Shown piece by piece: positions 1 to 6,175 of a DNA stretch of 6,175 nt (positions within the stretch are counted from its first letter, which is position 1; each line of letters opens with the position of its first letter). The DNA lies in the NCBI GenBank assembly GCA_015487255.1, contig WFQA01000317.1, forward strand, positions 1-6,175, given 5' to 3'. The notes beneath the pieces were generated by a model that had not been told where the DNA came from, did no database searches, and was given only the letters and a program-made list of their open reading frames with translations. The DNA comes from Paracoccaceae bacterium. Lineage in GTDB: Bacteria; Pseudomonadota; Alphaproteobacteria; Rhodobacterales; Rhodobacteraceae. A program made the translations under genes and the position numbers.

Positions 1-271
1 GAAGCATCATCTCGCGCCGTTGCTCTTGCGTGGGCAGCGCCCCCAGCTCAAAAAACGCAATGGCAATACCGGTTATGGCGAGTTTAGGCTCATCTATGCT
101 CTCAACCGGGTGCACATTGGAGCGCCGCTTAAAACCAAACCGCCGGGCGGCAGCTTTGATCTCGCCGGGCACCTCGATCAACACCTTGGCCACTTCGGCC
201 GCATTGCGCGCCCGCTGCGCCCAGAAAAATGCCGCAATGGCAAACCCGATCAAGGCTATGATAAAAGGCAT
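1..271 (-). CDS. Membrane-anchored small protein of unknown function, possibly TerB-like (5' part only)
   Basis: Reading the minus strand from the ATG at 271 gives 90 codons with no stop before the left edge, so the C-terminus is missing. A GGAGAG Shine-Dalgarno sits 4 bases before the ATG and supports this start. Residues about 3-18 (FIIALIGFAIAAFFWA) form one hydrophobic segment, followed by a basic stretch (QRARN), which suggests an N-terminal anchor with the rest in the cytoplasm. Residues about 39-51 are very basic (KAAARRFGFKRR). Residues 62-90 start with EPKLAITGIAIAFFELG and continue into a polar helix (PTQEQRREMM). That pattern of a hydrophobic helix, a turn, then a charged helix loosely recalls TerB-like/DjlA-N helical domains, but this is only a visual resemblance. 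The gene is divergent from parE across about 216 bases. Function is not known; I am confident that it is coding, not of any family name. Confidence 0.72.
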   Translation of the reverse strand, partial: MPFIIALIGFAIAAFFWAQRARNAAEVAKVLIEVPGEIKAAARRFGFKRRSNVHPVESIDEPKLAITGIAIAFFELGALPTQEQRREMML

Positions 272-435
272 TTATCTCTCCGTTTTTCAGGGCAGCCCGC
301 AATACCAAGCCTTCAGCCCTAGAATTATTTACCATCTGGGTTTCCGCATAAAAGCGGAGGAAAATCGCCAATCAACCATATTTACATTAATTCAGTGTTG
401 TTTGCTTATCACTTCAAGGATTTTTACACAAGATG

Positions 436-465
436 TTGTCGCCCCCCTGCCCTATCTGCCATAAT
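436..465 (+). promoter_or_regulatory. Candidate sigma-70-type promoter for parE
   Basis: TTGTCG at 436-441 and CATAAT at 460-465, separated by 18 bases, match the -35/-10 consensus at 4/6 and 5/6 positions. Transcription would begin near 472 and leave a leader of about 16 bases that still contains the parE Shine-Dalgarno (AAGGA, 475-479, 8 bases before the ATG). A weaker alternative lies upstream: TTGTTT at 398-403, 17 bases, TTTTTA at 421-426. The rest of 272-487 is AT-rich. It includes a small hairpin, TCCGC/GCGGA at 343-358 with a 6-base loop, of unknown meaning. The call rests on consensus matching only. Confidence 0.35.
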
Positions 466-487
466 ATAGCCAAAAAGGAATCGAGCC

Positions 488-2449
488 ATGTCTAACGACC
501 TCTTTAACGAGGGTGCCACCCCTGATGCGTATAACGCCGCTTCCATCGAGGTGCTGGAGGGGCTGGAGCCGGTGCGCAAGCGCCCGGGCATGTATATTGG
601 CGGCACCGATAGCCGGGCGCTGCACCATCTGGTGGCCGAGGTGCTGGATAACGCGATGGATGAAGCCGTGGCGGGCCATGCCAACCGCATCGAGGTGGAG
701 CTGCTGGAAGATTATTCGGTGATGATCCGCGATAATGGCCGGGGCATTCCGATAGACCCGCACCCGAAATTCCCCGATAAATCCGCGCTGGAGGTGATTC
801 TCACCACCCTGCATGCGGGCGGCAAATTCACCGAAGGCGCTTATCAGACCTCGGGCGGGCTGAACGGGGTTGGCTCCTCGGTGGTAAACGCGCTTTCGGA
901 CAGTATGGTGGTGGAAGTGGCCCGCAACCGCGAGGTTTACAGCCAGAGCTTTTCACGCGGCAAGCCCCTTGGCCCGCTGGAAAAAACCGGCAGCGCCCCC
1001 AACCGGCGCGGCACCACCGTTACCTTCCACCCGGACCCGGAGATTTTTGGCCGCCTCAGGTTCAAGCCCGCCAAGCTTTATGATCTGGTGCGCTCCAAGG
1101 CATTTTTGTTTTCCGGGGTTGAAATCCGCTGGAAATCGGCGATTGAAGATGGCGAGATGCCCGTTGAGGCCAGCTTCCACTACCCCGGCGGGCTGGCGGA
1201 GTATCTTTCCGAGGTGCTGGGCAAGGTGATGACCTATGCCGATACCCCTTTTGCCGGCAAGGTGGATTTTCAGGAAAAGTTCAACCAGCCCGGCTCGGTG
1301 GAATGGGCGATCAACTGGACCCCGATGCTTGACGGTTTCCTCGACAGCTATTGCAACACCGTGCCCACCCGTGATGGCGGCACCCATGAAGGCGGCTTCT
1401 GGGCGGCGATATTGAAGGGCATGCGGGCTTATGGCGAGTTGGTCGGCAATAAAAAAGCCGCCAATATCGTGCGCGATGACCTGACAACCGGCGGCTGCGC
1501 CCTGCTCTCCATTTTCATCAGCAACCCCAGCTTTGTTGGCCAGACCAAAGACCGGCTCTCCAACGAGGCAGCGCAAAAAATGGTTGAAAACGCGGTGCGG
1601 GACCATTTTGACAACTGGCTGGCCGCCGATACCAAATCCGCCGGGGCGATCCTCGATTACCTCGTGCTGCGCGCCGAGGAGCGGCTGAAGCGGCGGGCTG
1701 AAAAGGAAACCCAGCGCAAATCCGCCACCAAAAAACTGCGCCTGCCCGGCAAGCTGGCGGATTGCTCGGGGGCCAATAAGGAAGGCTCTGAGCTATTTAT
1801 CGTGGAAGGGGATTCGGCTGGCGGATCGGCCAAACAGGGGCGTAACCGCAAAACCCAGGCGATCCTGCCGCTCAAGGGTAAAATCCTCAATGTGCTTGGT
1901 GCGGCCAGCAATAAAATGATGCAAAACCAGGAGATCAGCGACCTGTGCCAGGCCATGGGGGTGCAGATGGGCAGCAAGTTCAACATCGATGATCTGCGCT
2001 ATGACCGCATCATCATCATGACCGATGCGGATGTGGACGGTGCCCATATCTCGGCTTTGCTGATGACCCTGTTTTACACCCAGATGCGGCCGCTGATCGA
2101 TAACGGCCACCTGTTTCTGGCCGCCCCGCCGCTTTACCGGCTGACCCAGGGGGCCAAATCGGTTTATGCCGCCGATGCGGCCGAGCGCGATGAATGGCTG
2201 GCAAATGGCCTTGGCGCGCGGGGCAAAATCGAGGTATCGCGCTTTAAGGGCCTTGGCGAGATGAACCCGAGCCAGCTTAAAGAAACCACGATGGACCCCA
2301 AATCCCGCACCCTTATCAGGGTGATGATCGAGGAGGATGAGCCGGGCGAAACCAGCGATTTGGTCGAGCGCCTGATGGGCAAAAAACCGGAGTTGCGGTT
2401 TCAGTATATTCAGGAGAATGCGCAGTTTGTTGAGGCGCTGGATGTTTAA
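488..2449 (+). CDS. parE: DNA topoisomerase IV subunit B (ParE)
   Basis: This is the ATPase subunit of topoisomerase IV, which pairs with ParC to decatenate replicated chromosomes and relax supercoils. At 653 residues it is close to E. coli ParE (630) and far shorter than a Gram-negative GyrB (about 800), so it lacks the GyrB insert. The GHKL ATPase domain spans about 18-235: RPGMYIGGTD at 32-41, the EVLDN helix with E51 and N55 (catalytic base and Mg ligand), DNGRG at 82-86, and the glycine-rich lid GGLNGVGSS at 123-131. The transducer domain carries the QTK loop (GQTKDRL, 351-357; K354). The TOPRIM domain has E440 in VEGDSAGGSAKQGR and D513/D515 in TDADVDGAH, followed by RFKGLGEMN at 585-593 and a complete C-terminal tail. 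The ATG is preceded by AAGGA 8 bases upstream. parC is not adjacent, and the gene probably stands alone. Nothing is missing or mutated in the motifs. Confidence 0.97.
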   Translation: MSNDLFNEGATPDAYNAASIEVLEGLEPVRKRPGMYIGGTDSRALHHLVAEVLDNAMDEAVAGHANRIEVELLEDYSVMIRDNGRGIPIDPHPKFPDKSALEVILTTLHAGGKFTEGAYQTSGGLNGVGSSVVNALSDSMVVEVARNREVYSQSFSRGKPLGPLEKTGSAPNRRGTTVTFHPDPEIFGRLRFKPAKLYDLVRSKAFLFSGVEIRWKSAIEDGEMPVEASFHYPGGLAEYLSEVLGKVMTYADTPFAGKVDFQEKFNQPGSVEWAINWTPMLDGFLDSYCNTVPTRDGGTHEGGFWAAILKGMRAYGELVGNKKAANIVRDDLTTGGCALLSIFISNPSFVGQTKDRLSNEAAQKMVENAVRDHFDNWLAADTKSAGAILDYLVLRAEERLKRRAEKETQRKSATKKLRLPGKLADCSGANKEGSELFIVEGDSAGGSAKQGRNRKTQAILPLKGKILNVLGAASNKMMQNQEISDLCQAMGVQMGSKFNIDDLRYDRIIIMTDADVDGAHISALLMTLFYTQMRPLIDNGHLFLAAPPLYRLTQGAKSVYAADAAERDEWLANGLGARGKIEVSRFKGLGEMNPSQLKETTMDPKSRTLIRVMIEEDEPGETSDLVERLMGKKPELRFQYIQENAQFVEALDV

Positions 2450-2487
2450 CCAAGCATGAAGGCACTACAGGCATATTGTTTCTCTAA

Positions 2488-2503
2488 AAGGTTGAATCAC
2501 CTT
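2488..2503. other. Small inverted repeat downstream of parE
   Basis: AAGGT (2488-2492) and ACCTT (2499-2503) are perfect inverted arms around a 6-base spacer, in the 136-base gap between parE and the binding-protein gene. The 5-bp stem is weak and is followed by AATAAAA, not by a T-run, so it is a poor intrinsic terminator for parE. Because it lies just upstream of the candidate -35 box at 2512, it could instead be an operator half-site pair. It could also be chance. No better parE terminator is visible in the gap. Confidence 0.2.
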
Positions 2504-2511
2504 AATAAAAC

Positions 2512-2539
2512 TTGACCAAATGATAAAACAATGCATCAT
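2512..2539 (+). promoter_or_regulatory. Candidate promoter of the ABC transporter operon
   Basis: TTGACC (2512-2517, 5/6 match to a -35 box) is followed after 16 bases by CATCAT (2534-2539, 4/6 match to a -10 box). It lies about 45 bases upstream of the first transporter gene, in an AT-rich stretch that contrasts with the GC-rich coding sequence on both sides. The -35 box is good and the -10 box and spacing are mediocre, as is common for regulated promoters. No riboswitch-like structure was recognised in 2450-2585. Confidence 0.35.
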
Positions 2540-2585
2540 TCTTTCGAGACCATCCGCCTAGTTCCAACAGAAAGGGAAATGATCC

Positions 2586-3575
2586 ATGAAACTACCACTG
2601 ATGTTAACCAGAAGGGGTGTCATTGCCGGGGCCACTGTGCTCGGGCTGGCGCTTTCTTCCGCTGCCGCCATGGCGCAGGTCAAGGTCGCGGGGGTCTTCA
2701 CCCTGCCGGTCGAGCAGCAATGGATCAGCCGCATCCATATTGCGCTGGTCGCCGCCGAGGAACGGGGGGATATCGAATATGTCTATTCCGAAAACGTCTC
2801 CAACACCGATTATGAGCGGGTGATGCGCGAATATGCCGAAAGCGGCGTTGATCTGGTGGTCGGCGAGATTTTCGGGCTGGAGCGCGCGGCGCGCAAAGTG
2901 GCCGCCGATTATCCTGATACAGCCTTTCTGATGGGCTCATCCTTTGCCCCGCAAGCGCCTAACCTTTCGGTGTTTGATAACTACATCCACGAGCCGGCCT
3001 ATCTTTCGGGCATGGTGGCCGGTGCGGCGAGCGAGAGCAACCTGATCGGGTTGGTTGGCGGCTATGCCATCCCCGAGGTCAACCGCCTGATGAACGGCTT
3101 CATGGAAGGCGCGCGGGAAACCAACCCGGATGTCAAATTCCTCGTTAATTTCATTGACAGCTGGTATGACCCGCCCAAGGCCAAGGAAAGCGCCTTTGCG
3201 ATGATGGATGCGGGCGCTGACGTGATGTATGCCGAGCGTTTTGGCGTATCGGATGCCGCCGTTGAGCGCGGGGTGAAGGCGATCGGCAATGTGATCGACA
3301 CTTCGGCCGATTACCCCGGCACCATTCTGGCTTCGGCCCTGTGGGATATGGGACCAACCATTGATATCGCGGTAAAAGCCGTGGCGGATGGCAGCTATGT
3401 GGCGGATGATTATGGCCAATACAGCTATATGCAATATGGCGGCAGCTCGCTGGCGATGGATGAATCACTGGTGCCGGCGGATGTTGTGGCAGCGGTGAAA
3501 GCCAAGGAAGCGGCAATTCTGGATGGCAGCTTTGTGGTGCCGGTCAATGATGAAGAGCCGGTTTCGGACAATTAA
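2586..3575 (+). CDS. BMP/PnrA-family periplasmic substrate-binding protein of an ABC importer
   Basis: This is the solute-capturing component of the importer encoded with the next genes. The 329-residue product starts with a signal peptide: twin arginines R9-R10 in LTRRGVIAG, a hydrophobic core to about residue 28, and a likely signal peptidase I site AMA|Q after residue 30. There is no lipobox cysteine, so it should be a soluble periplasmic protein, unlike the lipoproteins PnrA or Bmp. The mature part has the type I periplasmic-binding fold of the BMP family. Typical marks are YLSGMVAGAASESNLIGLVG (139-158), the hinge-region GGYAIPEVNRLMNGFMEGA (158-176), DPPKAKESAFAMMDAGADV (195-213) and SALWDMGP (250-257). 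AGGGA, 8 bases before the ATG, supports the start. Characterised BMP proteins bind purine or other nucleosides. The substrate here is inferred only, and other small polar ligands are possible. It is the first gene of the operon, and a strong hairpin follows it. Confidence 0.9.
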   Translation: MKLPLMLTRRGVIAGATVLGLALSSAAAMAQVKVAGVFTLPVEQQWISRIHIALVAAEERGDIEYVYSENVSNTDYERVMREYAESGVDLVVGEIFGLERAARKVAADYPDTAFLMGSSFAPQAPNLSVFDNYIHEPAYLSGMVAGAASESNLIGLVGGYAIPEVNRLMNGFMEGARETNPDVKFLVNFIDSWYDPPKAKESAFAMMDAGADVMYAERFGVSDAAVERGVKAIGNVIDTSADYPGTILASALWDMGPTIDIAVKAVADGSYVADDYGQYSYMQYGGSSLAMDESLVPADVVAAVKAKEAAILDGSFVVPVNDEEPVSDN

Positions 3576-3581
3576 AAGGCA

Positions 3582-3606
3582 GGGGCCGGGGGTATCCTCC
3601 GGCCCC
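3582..3606 (+). terminator. Strong intercistronic GC hairpin (attenuating terminator or mRNA-stabilising stem)
   Basis: The arms 3582-3592 and 3596-3606 pair over 11 bp (10 Watson-Crick pairs, one G-U at 3590/3598) around a TAT loop. The outer eight pairs, GGGGCCGG with CCGGCCCC, are perfect and all G-C. The tail is GTTTATATAT, rich in A/T but with only three consecutive Ts, so it is likely a leaky terminator, or a stem that blocks 3' exonucleases and protects the binding-protein message. It begins 6 bases after the stop codon at 3573-3575 and ends 8 bases before the ATPase start codon. Similar stems after binding-protein genes in importer operons (malE-malF type) are known to lower expression of the downstream genes. 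Confidence 0.7.
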
Positions 3607-3614
3607 GTTTATAT

Positions 3615-5135
3615 ATGAAAAACTCCCCCGTTCTCAAACTCAACCATCTGAGCAAGCGCTTTGGCGCGGTGCTGGCCAATGATGATGTCAGCCTGGAGCT
3701 TTATCGCGGCGAGGTGCTGGCGCTGCTTGGCGAAAACGGCGCGGGCAAGACCACGCTGATGAACATGCTTTTTGGCCATTATATGCCCGACAATGGCCAT
3801 ATCGAGGTGATGGATGCGCAGGGCAAAATGCAGCCCCTCACCCTTGGCCACCCGCAGGCGGCGCTGGAGATGGGCATCGGCATGGTGCATCAGCATTTCA
3901 CCCTGGCCGAAAACCTGACCGCGCTGGATAACATCCTGCTCGGGGCCGAAAGCCTGTTTGCATGGCGGCACAACCGCAAAAAGGCCCGTAGCAAAATCGA
4001 GGGCATCATGGCCCGCACCGGGCTGGCCGCGCCTTTGGATGAAAAGATCGGCACGCTTAGCGTGGGCGAGCGCCAGCGGGTGGAAATTTTGAAGGCGCTT
4101 TATCATGACGCCCGCATTCTGGTGCTGGATGAGCCTACCGCCGTGCTCACCCCGCAAGAGGCCGACACCCTGTTTGAAAACATCGGCGCGATGACCGGTG
4201 AGGGGCTGTCGGTGATTTTCATCTCGCACAAACTGCGCGAGGTGCTGGCCTTTTCACAGCGAATCGCGGTGCTGCGCCATGGCAAGCTGGTGGGGGAGAT
4301 CGCCACCAAAGACGCAGATGAGCGGGTGATCGCCCGGATGATGGTCGGCGCGGATACCCCCGCCACCCCGCGTAGCCCCATGCCCCCCGGCGCGCCCGTG
4401 CTGGAGCTGGAGGATATCAGCATCAAAGGCAGCAATGCCCGCACCAGCCTGCAAGCGGCCAATCTGAGCATTTGCGCCCACGAGATCGTTGGCATTGCCG
4501 GGGTTTCGGGCAACGGGCAGGCGGCGCTGGCAAGGCTGGTTTCGGGGCTGGTGGCACCAAGCAGCGGCAGCATGCGGGTTGCCGGTGAAAAGCTGGGCAG
4601 GTTCACCCCCACTGCGGCACTGCAAGCCGGGATCGGGCGCATTCCCGAAGACCGGCACCATGACGGGGTGATCGGCGCGATGTCGGTGGCGGAAAACCTG
4701 ATCATCGAGCGGCTGGGCGCCCCAGATGTGCAGCAAAACGGCTTTTTGCGCCAGCGCGAGATCAGCCGCCATGCCGATGCGCTCTGTGCCGCTTATGATG
4801 TGCGTGGCCCCGGCATTGAAGCCGATGCGCGGCTGCTCTCGGGGGGCAATATCCAAAAGCTGATATTGGCACGGGTATTTGAAGCCGCACCAAAGCTGAT
4901 ACTGGCCAACCAGCCGACCCGCGGCCTTGATCTGGGCGCGGCCTCCGAGGTGGCGCGCCGGCTGTTCGAGGCCCGCGAGCGTGGCGCGGGCGTGCTGCTG
5001 ATCTCGGAGGATCTTGATGAAATTCTGGCGCTTTCCGACCGGGTTGTGGTGATCCATGACGGGCATTTGCACCCGGCCCACAGCAGGGAGCGTGAAGCCA
5101 TTGGCCTGATGATGGCAGGAGAGAATACATGCTGA
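3615..5135 (+). CDS. ABC importer ATPase with two fused nucleotide-binding domains (nucleoside/sugar type)
   Basis: This cytoplasmic subunit powers import through the permease. It has 506 residues, the usual size for RbsA/MglA/NupO-like double ATPases. Domain 1 (about 5-245) is complete: Walker A GENGAGKTT (39-47, K45), Q-loop VHQHFTL (91-97), signature LSVGE (148-152), Walker B ILVLDEPT with D172 and E173, and H-loop H205. Domain 2 (about 262-500) has the family's usual degenerate form: GVSGNGQ (296-302) without the Walker A lysine, PEDR (344-347), signature LSGGN (408-412), NQPTRGLD (432-439) with Gln in place of the catalytic Glu, and ISED (463-466) without the switch histidine. One active and one degenerate site is therefore expected. 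The ATG at 3615 fits the protein alignment, but no Shine-Dalgarno precedes it, and the hairpin occupies the space upstream. The last codons overlap the permease start. Confidence 0.93.
   Translation: MKNSPVLKLNHLSKRFGAVLANDDVSLELYRGEVLALLGENGAGKTTLMNMLFGHYMPDNGHIEVMDAQGKMQPLTLGHPQAALEMGIGMVHQHFTLAENLTALDNILLGAESLFAWRHNRKKARSKIEGIMARTGLAAPLDEKIGTLSVGERQRVEILKALYHDARILVLDEPTAVLTPQEADTLFENIGAMTGEGLSVIFISHKLREVLAFSQRIAVLRHGKLVGEIATKDADERVIARMMVGADTPATPRSPMPPGAPVLELEDISIKGSNARTSLQAANLSICAHEIVGIAGVSGNGQAALARLVSGLVAPSSGSMRVAGEKLGRFTPTAALQAGIGRIPEDRHHDGVIGAMSVAENLIIERLGAPDVQQNGFLRQREISRHADALCAAYDVRGPGIEADARLLSGGNIQKLILARVFEAAPKLILANQPTRGLDLGAASEVARRLFEARERGAGVLLISEDLDEILALSDRVVVIHDGHLHPAHSREREAIGLMMAGENTC
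5117..5135 (+). promoter_or_regulatory. Strong RBS and 7-base stop/start overlap at the ATPase-permease junction
   Basis: AGGAGAG at 5117-5123 lies 5 bases before the permease ATG (5129-5131). The ATPase stop codon TGA (5133-5135) follows the new ATG after one base (ATGCTGA). The arrangement points to translational coupling, with ribosomes finishing the ATPase re-starting on the permease, and it decides the permease start. It contrasts with the ATPase gene, which has no recognisable ribosome-binding site. Confidence 0.75.
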
Positions 5136-6175
5136 GGATAGAACCCCGCGAAACCCCCTCGAAATGGTGGACCATCGGGGTGCCGGTGGCCTCGGCGCTG
5201 CTGGCGCTGGGGCTGGCGGCTATTCCGCTTTTGCTGGCGGGGGCGGATGTTTTTCAGGCTTACGGGCAGATGGCCAAGGGGGTTTTTGGCTCGACCTTTG
5301 CCTATACCGAAATGCTGACCCGCGCCACGCCGCTTATTTTTACCGGGCTGGCGGCGGCGCTGGCCTTTCGCGCCAAGCTGTGGAATATCGGGGCCGAGGG
5401 GCAGCTTTACCTGGGCGCGATGGCCGCGGTGGCCGTTGGCACCGGGCTGATCGATGCGCCATCCTGGGTGCTGATTCCGATCATTTTATTCATCGGCGCG
5501 GCGGCGGGGGCTTTGGGCATGGCCGGGCCGGCTTACCTCAAAACCCGCTTTGGTGCCGACGAGGTGGTGACCACGCTTTTGCTCAATTTCATCATCCTGA
5601 TCTTTGTGCAGATGATGCTGGAAGGCCCGTTAAAAGACCCGATGGGCATGGGCTGGCCGCAATCCGAACCGATTGTCGATAACGCCGCCCTGCCGCAACT
5701 GTTGCCGCGCATGCGCCTGCATGCCGGGCTGATCATTGCGCTGGTGCTAGCGGTGGGGGCGCAGATCATGCTGTCAAAATCCGTATGGGGGTTCAAGCTG
5801 CGCGCGGTGGGGGAGAACGCGGCGGCGGCGCTGCATGCGGGCATTGGCGTGAAGCGCACCCTGATGGGTGCGGCGGTGGTTTCGGGCGCGATGGCCGGGC
5901 TGGCCGGGGTGGGCGAGGTGGCCGGGCTGCGCGGCTATCTGACCACCGATCTTTCGCCCGGTTATGGCTATACCGGCATTGTGGTGGCAATGCTGGCCGG
6001 GCTTTCGCCGATGGGGGTGGTGGTGGCGGCGCTGTTTATCGCCAGTGTTTTTGTCGGAGCCGATACTATGAGCCGGGCGATGGGGGTTTCGAGCTATCTG
6101 GCTGATCTGGTGGTGGCGATGTCGCTGATTTGCGTGCTGGTTGGCGGGTTTGTTGCCCGTTATCGCATCATCCGC
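5129..6175 (+). CDS. ABC importer permease, BPD_transp_2 family (3' end just outside the window)
   Basis: This is an inner-membrane subunit forming the transport channel for the upstream binding protein and ATPase. The frame from the ATG at 5129 is open for 349 codons up to the right edge. The family is usually about 350-370 residues and the visible end (FVARYRIIR) looks like a cytoplasmic tail after the last membrane helix, so little is missing. Hydrophobic segments are seen near residues 17-37, 66-80, 92-107, 113-133, 145-164, 198-215, 247-265, 282-310 and 325-343. Family hallmarks are FRAKLWNIGAEGQLYLGA (80-97), the cytoplasmic GADEVVTTLLLNFI (142-155), and FKLRAVGENAAAALHAGI (222-239), the ATPase-contacting region. 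These resemble NupP/YufP-type permeases. A second, partner permease gene is expected directly downstream. The start is set by the strong AGGAGAG site and the 7-base overlap with the ATPase gene. Confidence 0.92.
   Translation, partial: MLRIEPRETPSKWWTIGVPVASALLALGLAAIPLLLAGADVFQAYGQMAKGVFGSTFAYTEMLTRATPLIFTGLAAALAFRAKLWNIGAEGQLYLGAMAAVAVGTGLIDAPSWVLIPIILFIGAAAGALGMAGPAYLKTRFGADEVVTTLLLNFIILIFVQMMLEGPLKDPMGMGWPQSEPIVDNAALPQLLPRMRLHAGLIIALVLAVGAQIMLSKSVWGFKLRAVGENAAAALHAGIGVKRTLMGAAVVSGAMAGLAGVGEVAGLRGYLTTDLSPGYGYTGIVVAMLAGLSPMGVVVAALFIASVFVGADTMSRAMGVSSYLADLVVAMSLICVLVGGFVARYRIIR

Noticed and set aside
343..358. Inverted repeat TCCGC/GCGGA in the divergent intergenic region as a terminator or operator.
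   Set aside because: The 5-bp stem has no T-run on either strand and no second copy in the window, so it cannot be told from chance.
30..464. Plus-strand open frame of 144 codons across the left region.
   Set aside because: The opposite strand has a better gene with a good Shine-Dalgarno and a membrane helix; this frame overlaps it and the divergent promoter region and resembles no protein.
953..1606. Long open frame on the minus strand opposite parE (217 codons).
   Set aside because: It lies wholly inside parE, and the translation has no recognisable domain. GC-rich codon bias routinely opens the antisense frame.
2531..2815. Plus-strand open frame of 94 codons upstream of and overlapping the binding-protein gene.
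   Set aside because: Most of it is the out-of-frame reading of the signal peptide and mature N-terminus of the binding protein, and it has no ribosome site.
3573..3617. The ATPase start is in the same frame as the binding protein, with one TAA and 13 open codons between, suggesting a possible read-through fusion.
   Set aside because: One in three neighbouring pairs share a frame by chance, TAA is an efficient stop, and a periplasmic-cytoplasmic fusion would make no functional sense.
4507..5015. The second ATPase domain lacks the Walker A lysine, the catalytic glutamate and the switch histidine, which might suggest a decayed gene.
   Set aside because: This degenerate second site (GVSGNGQ, PTRGLD, ISED) is normal in double ATPases of the nucleoside/sugar importer family, and the reading frame is intact.
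4254..5081. Long open frame on the minus strand opposite the ATPase gene (275 codons).
   Set aside because: It is entirely antisense to a well-supported double ATPase, and its low-complexity His/Gly/Ala-rich translation is typical of a shadow frame.

Overview
The window is GC-rich, gene-dense bacterial chromosome. ParE, the transporter proteins and the codon use (heavy GCG, CTG, GGC, GAT) all look alphaproteobacterial, most like Rhodobacterales (roseobacter-type). That placement rests on protein style, not on a marker gene.

Layout. (1) Positions 1-271, minus strand: the 5' part of a small gene for a protein with one N-terminal membrane segment and an unknown function. It runs off the left edge. 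(2) Positions 272-487: an AT-rich divergent intergenic region holding the 5' signals of both neighbours. (3) Positions 488-2449, plus strand: a complete parE, the ATPase/TOPRIM subunit of DNA topoisomerase IV. (4) Positions 2450-2585: an AT-rich gap with a weak hairpin and a promoter-like pair. (5) Positions 2586 to the right edge, plus strand: an ABC import operon with a periplasmic BMP/PnrA-family binding protein (2586-3575), a double-domain ATPase (3615-5135) and a BPD_transp_2-type permease (5129 to the edge, almost complete). A second permease is expected just beyond the window, since these importers usually carry two.

The transporter genes form one system. The binding protein catches a solute in the periplasm, and the permease with the ATPase moves it into the cell. 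Characterised members of this BMP-ATPase-permease-permease type import nucleosides (PnrA of Treponema, NupNOPQ of Bacillus), so a nucleoside or related purine/pyrimidine is the best guess. No catabolic gene in the window settles the substrate.

The most notable non-coding feature is an 11-bp GC-rich hairpin at 3582-3606 between the binding-protein gene and the ATPase gene. The ATPase start codon follows it by 8 bases and has no Shine-Dalgarno sequence, whereas the permease has a strong one and overlaps the ATPase by 7 bases. This suggests stepped expression, with much binding protein and less ATPase/permease. I found no mobile element, CRISPR array, RNA gene or clearly new system; most of the window is ordinary core genome.
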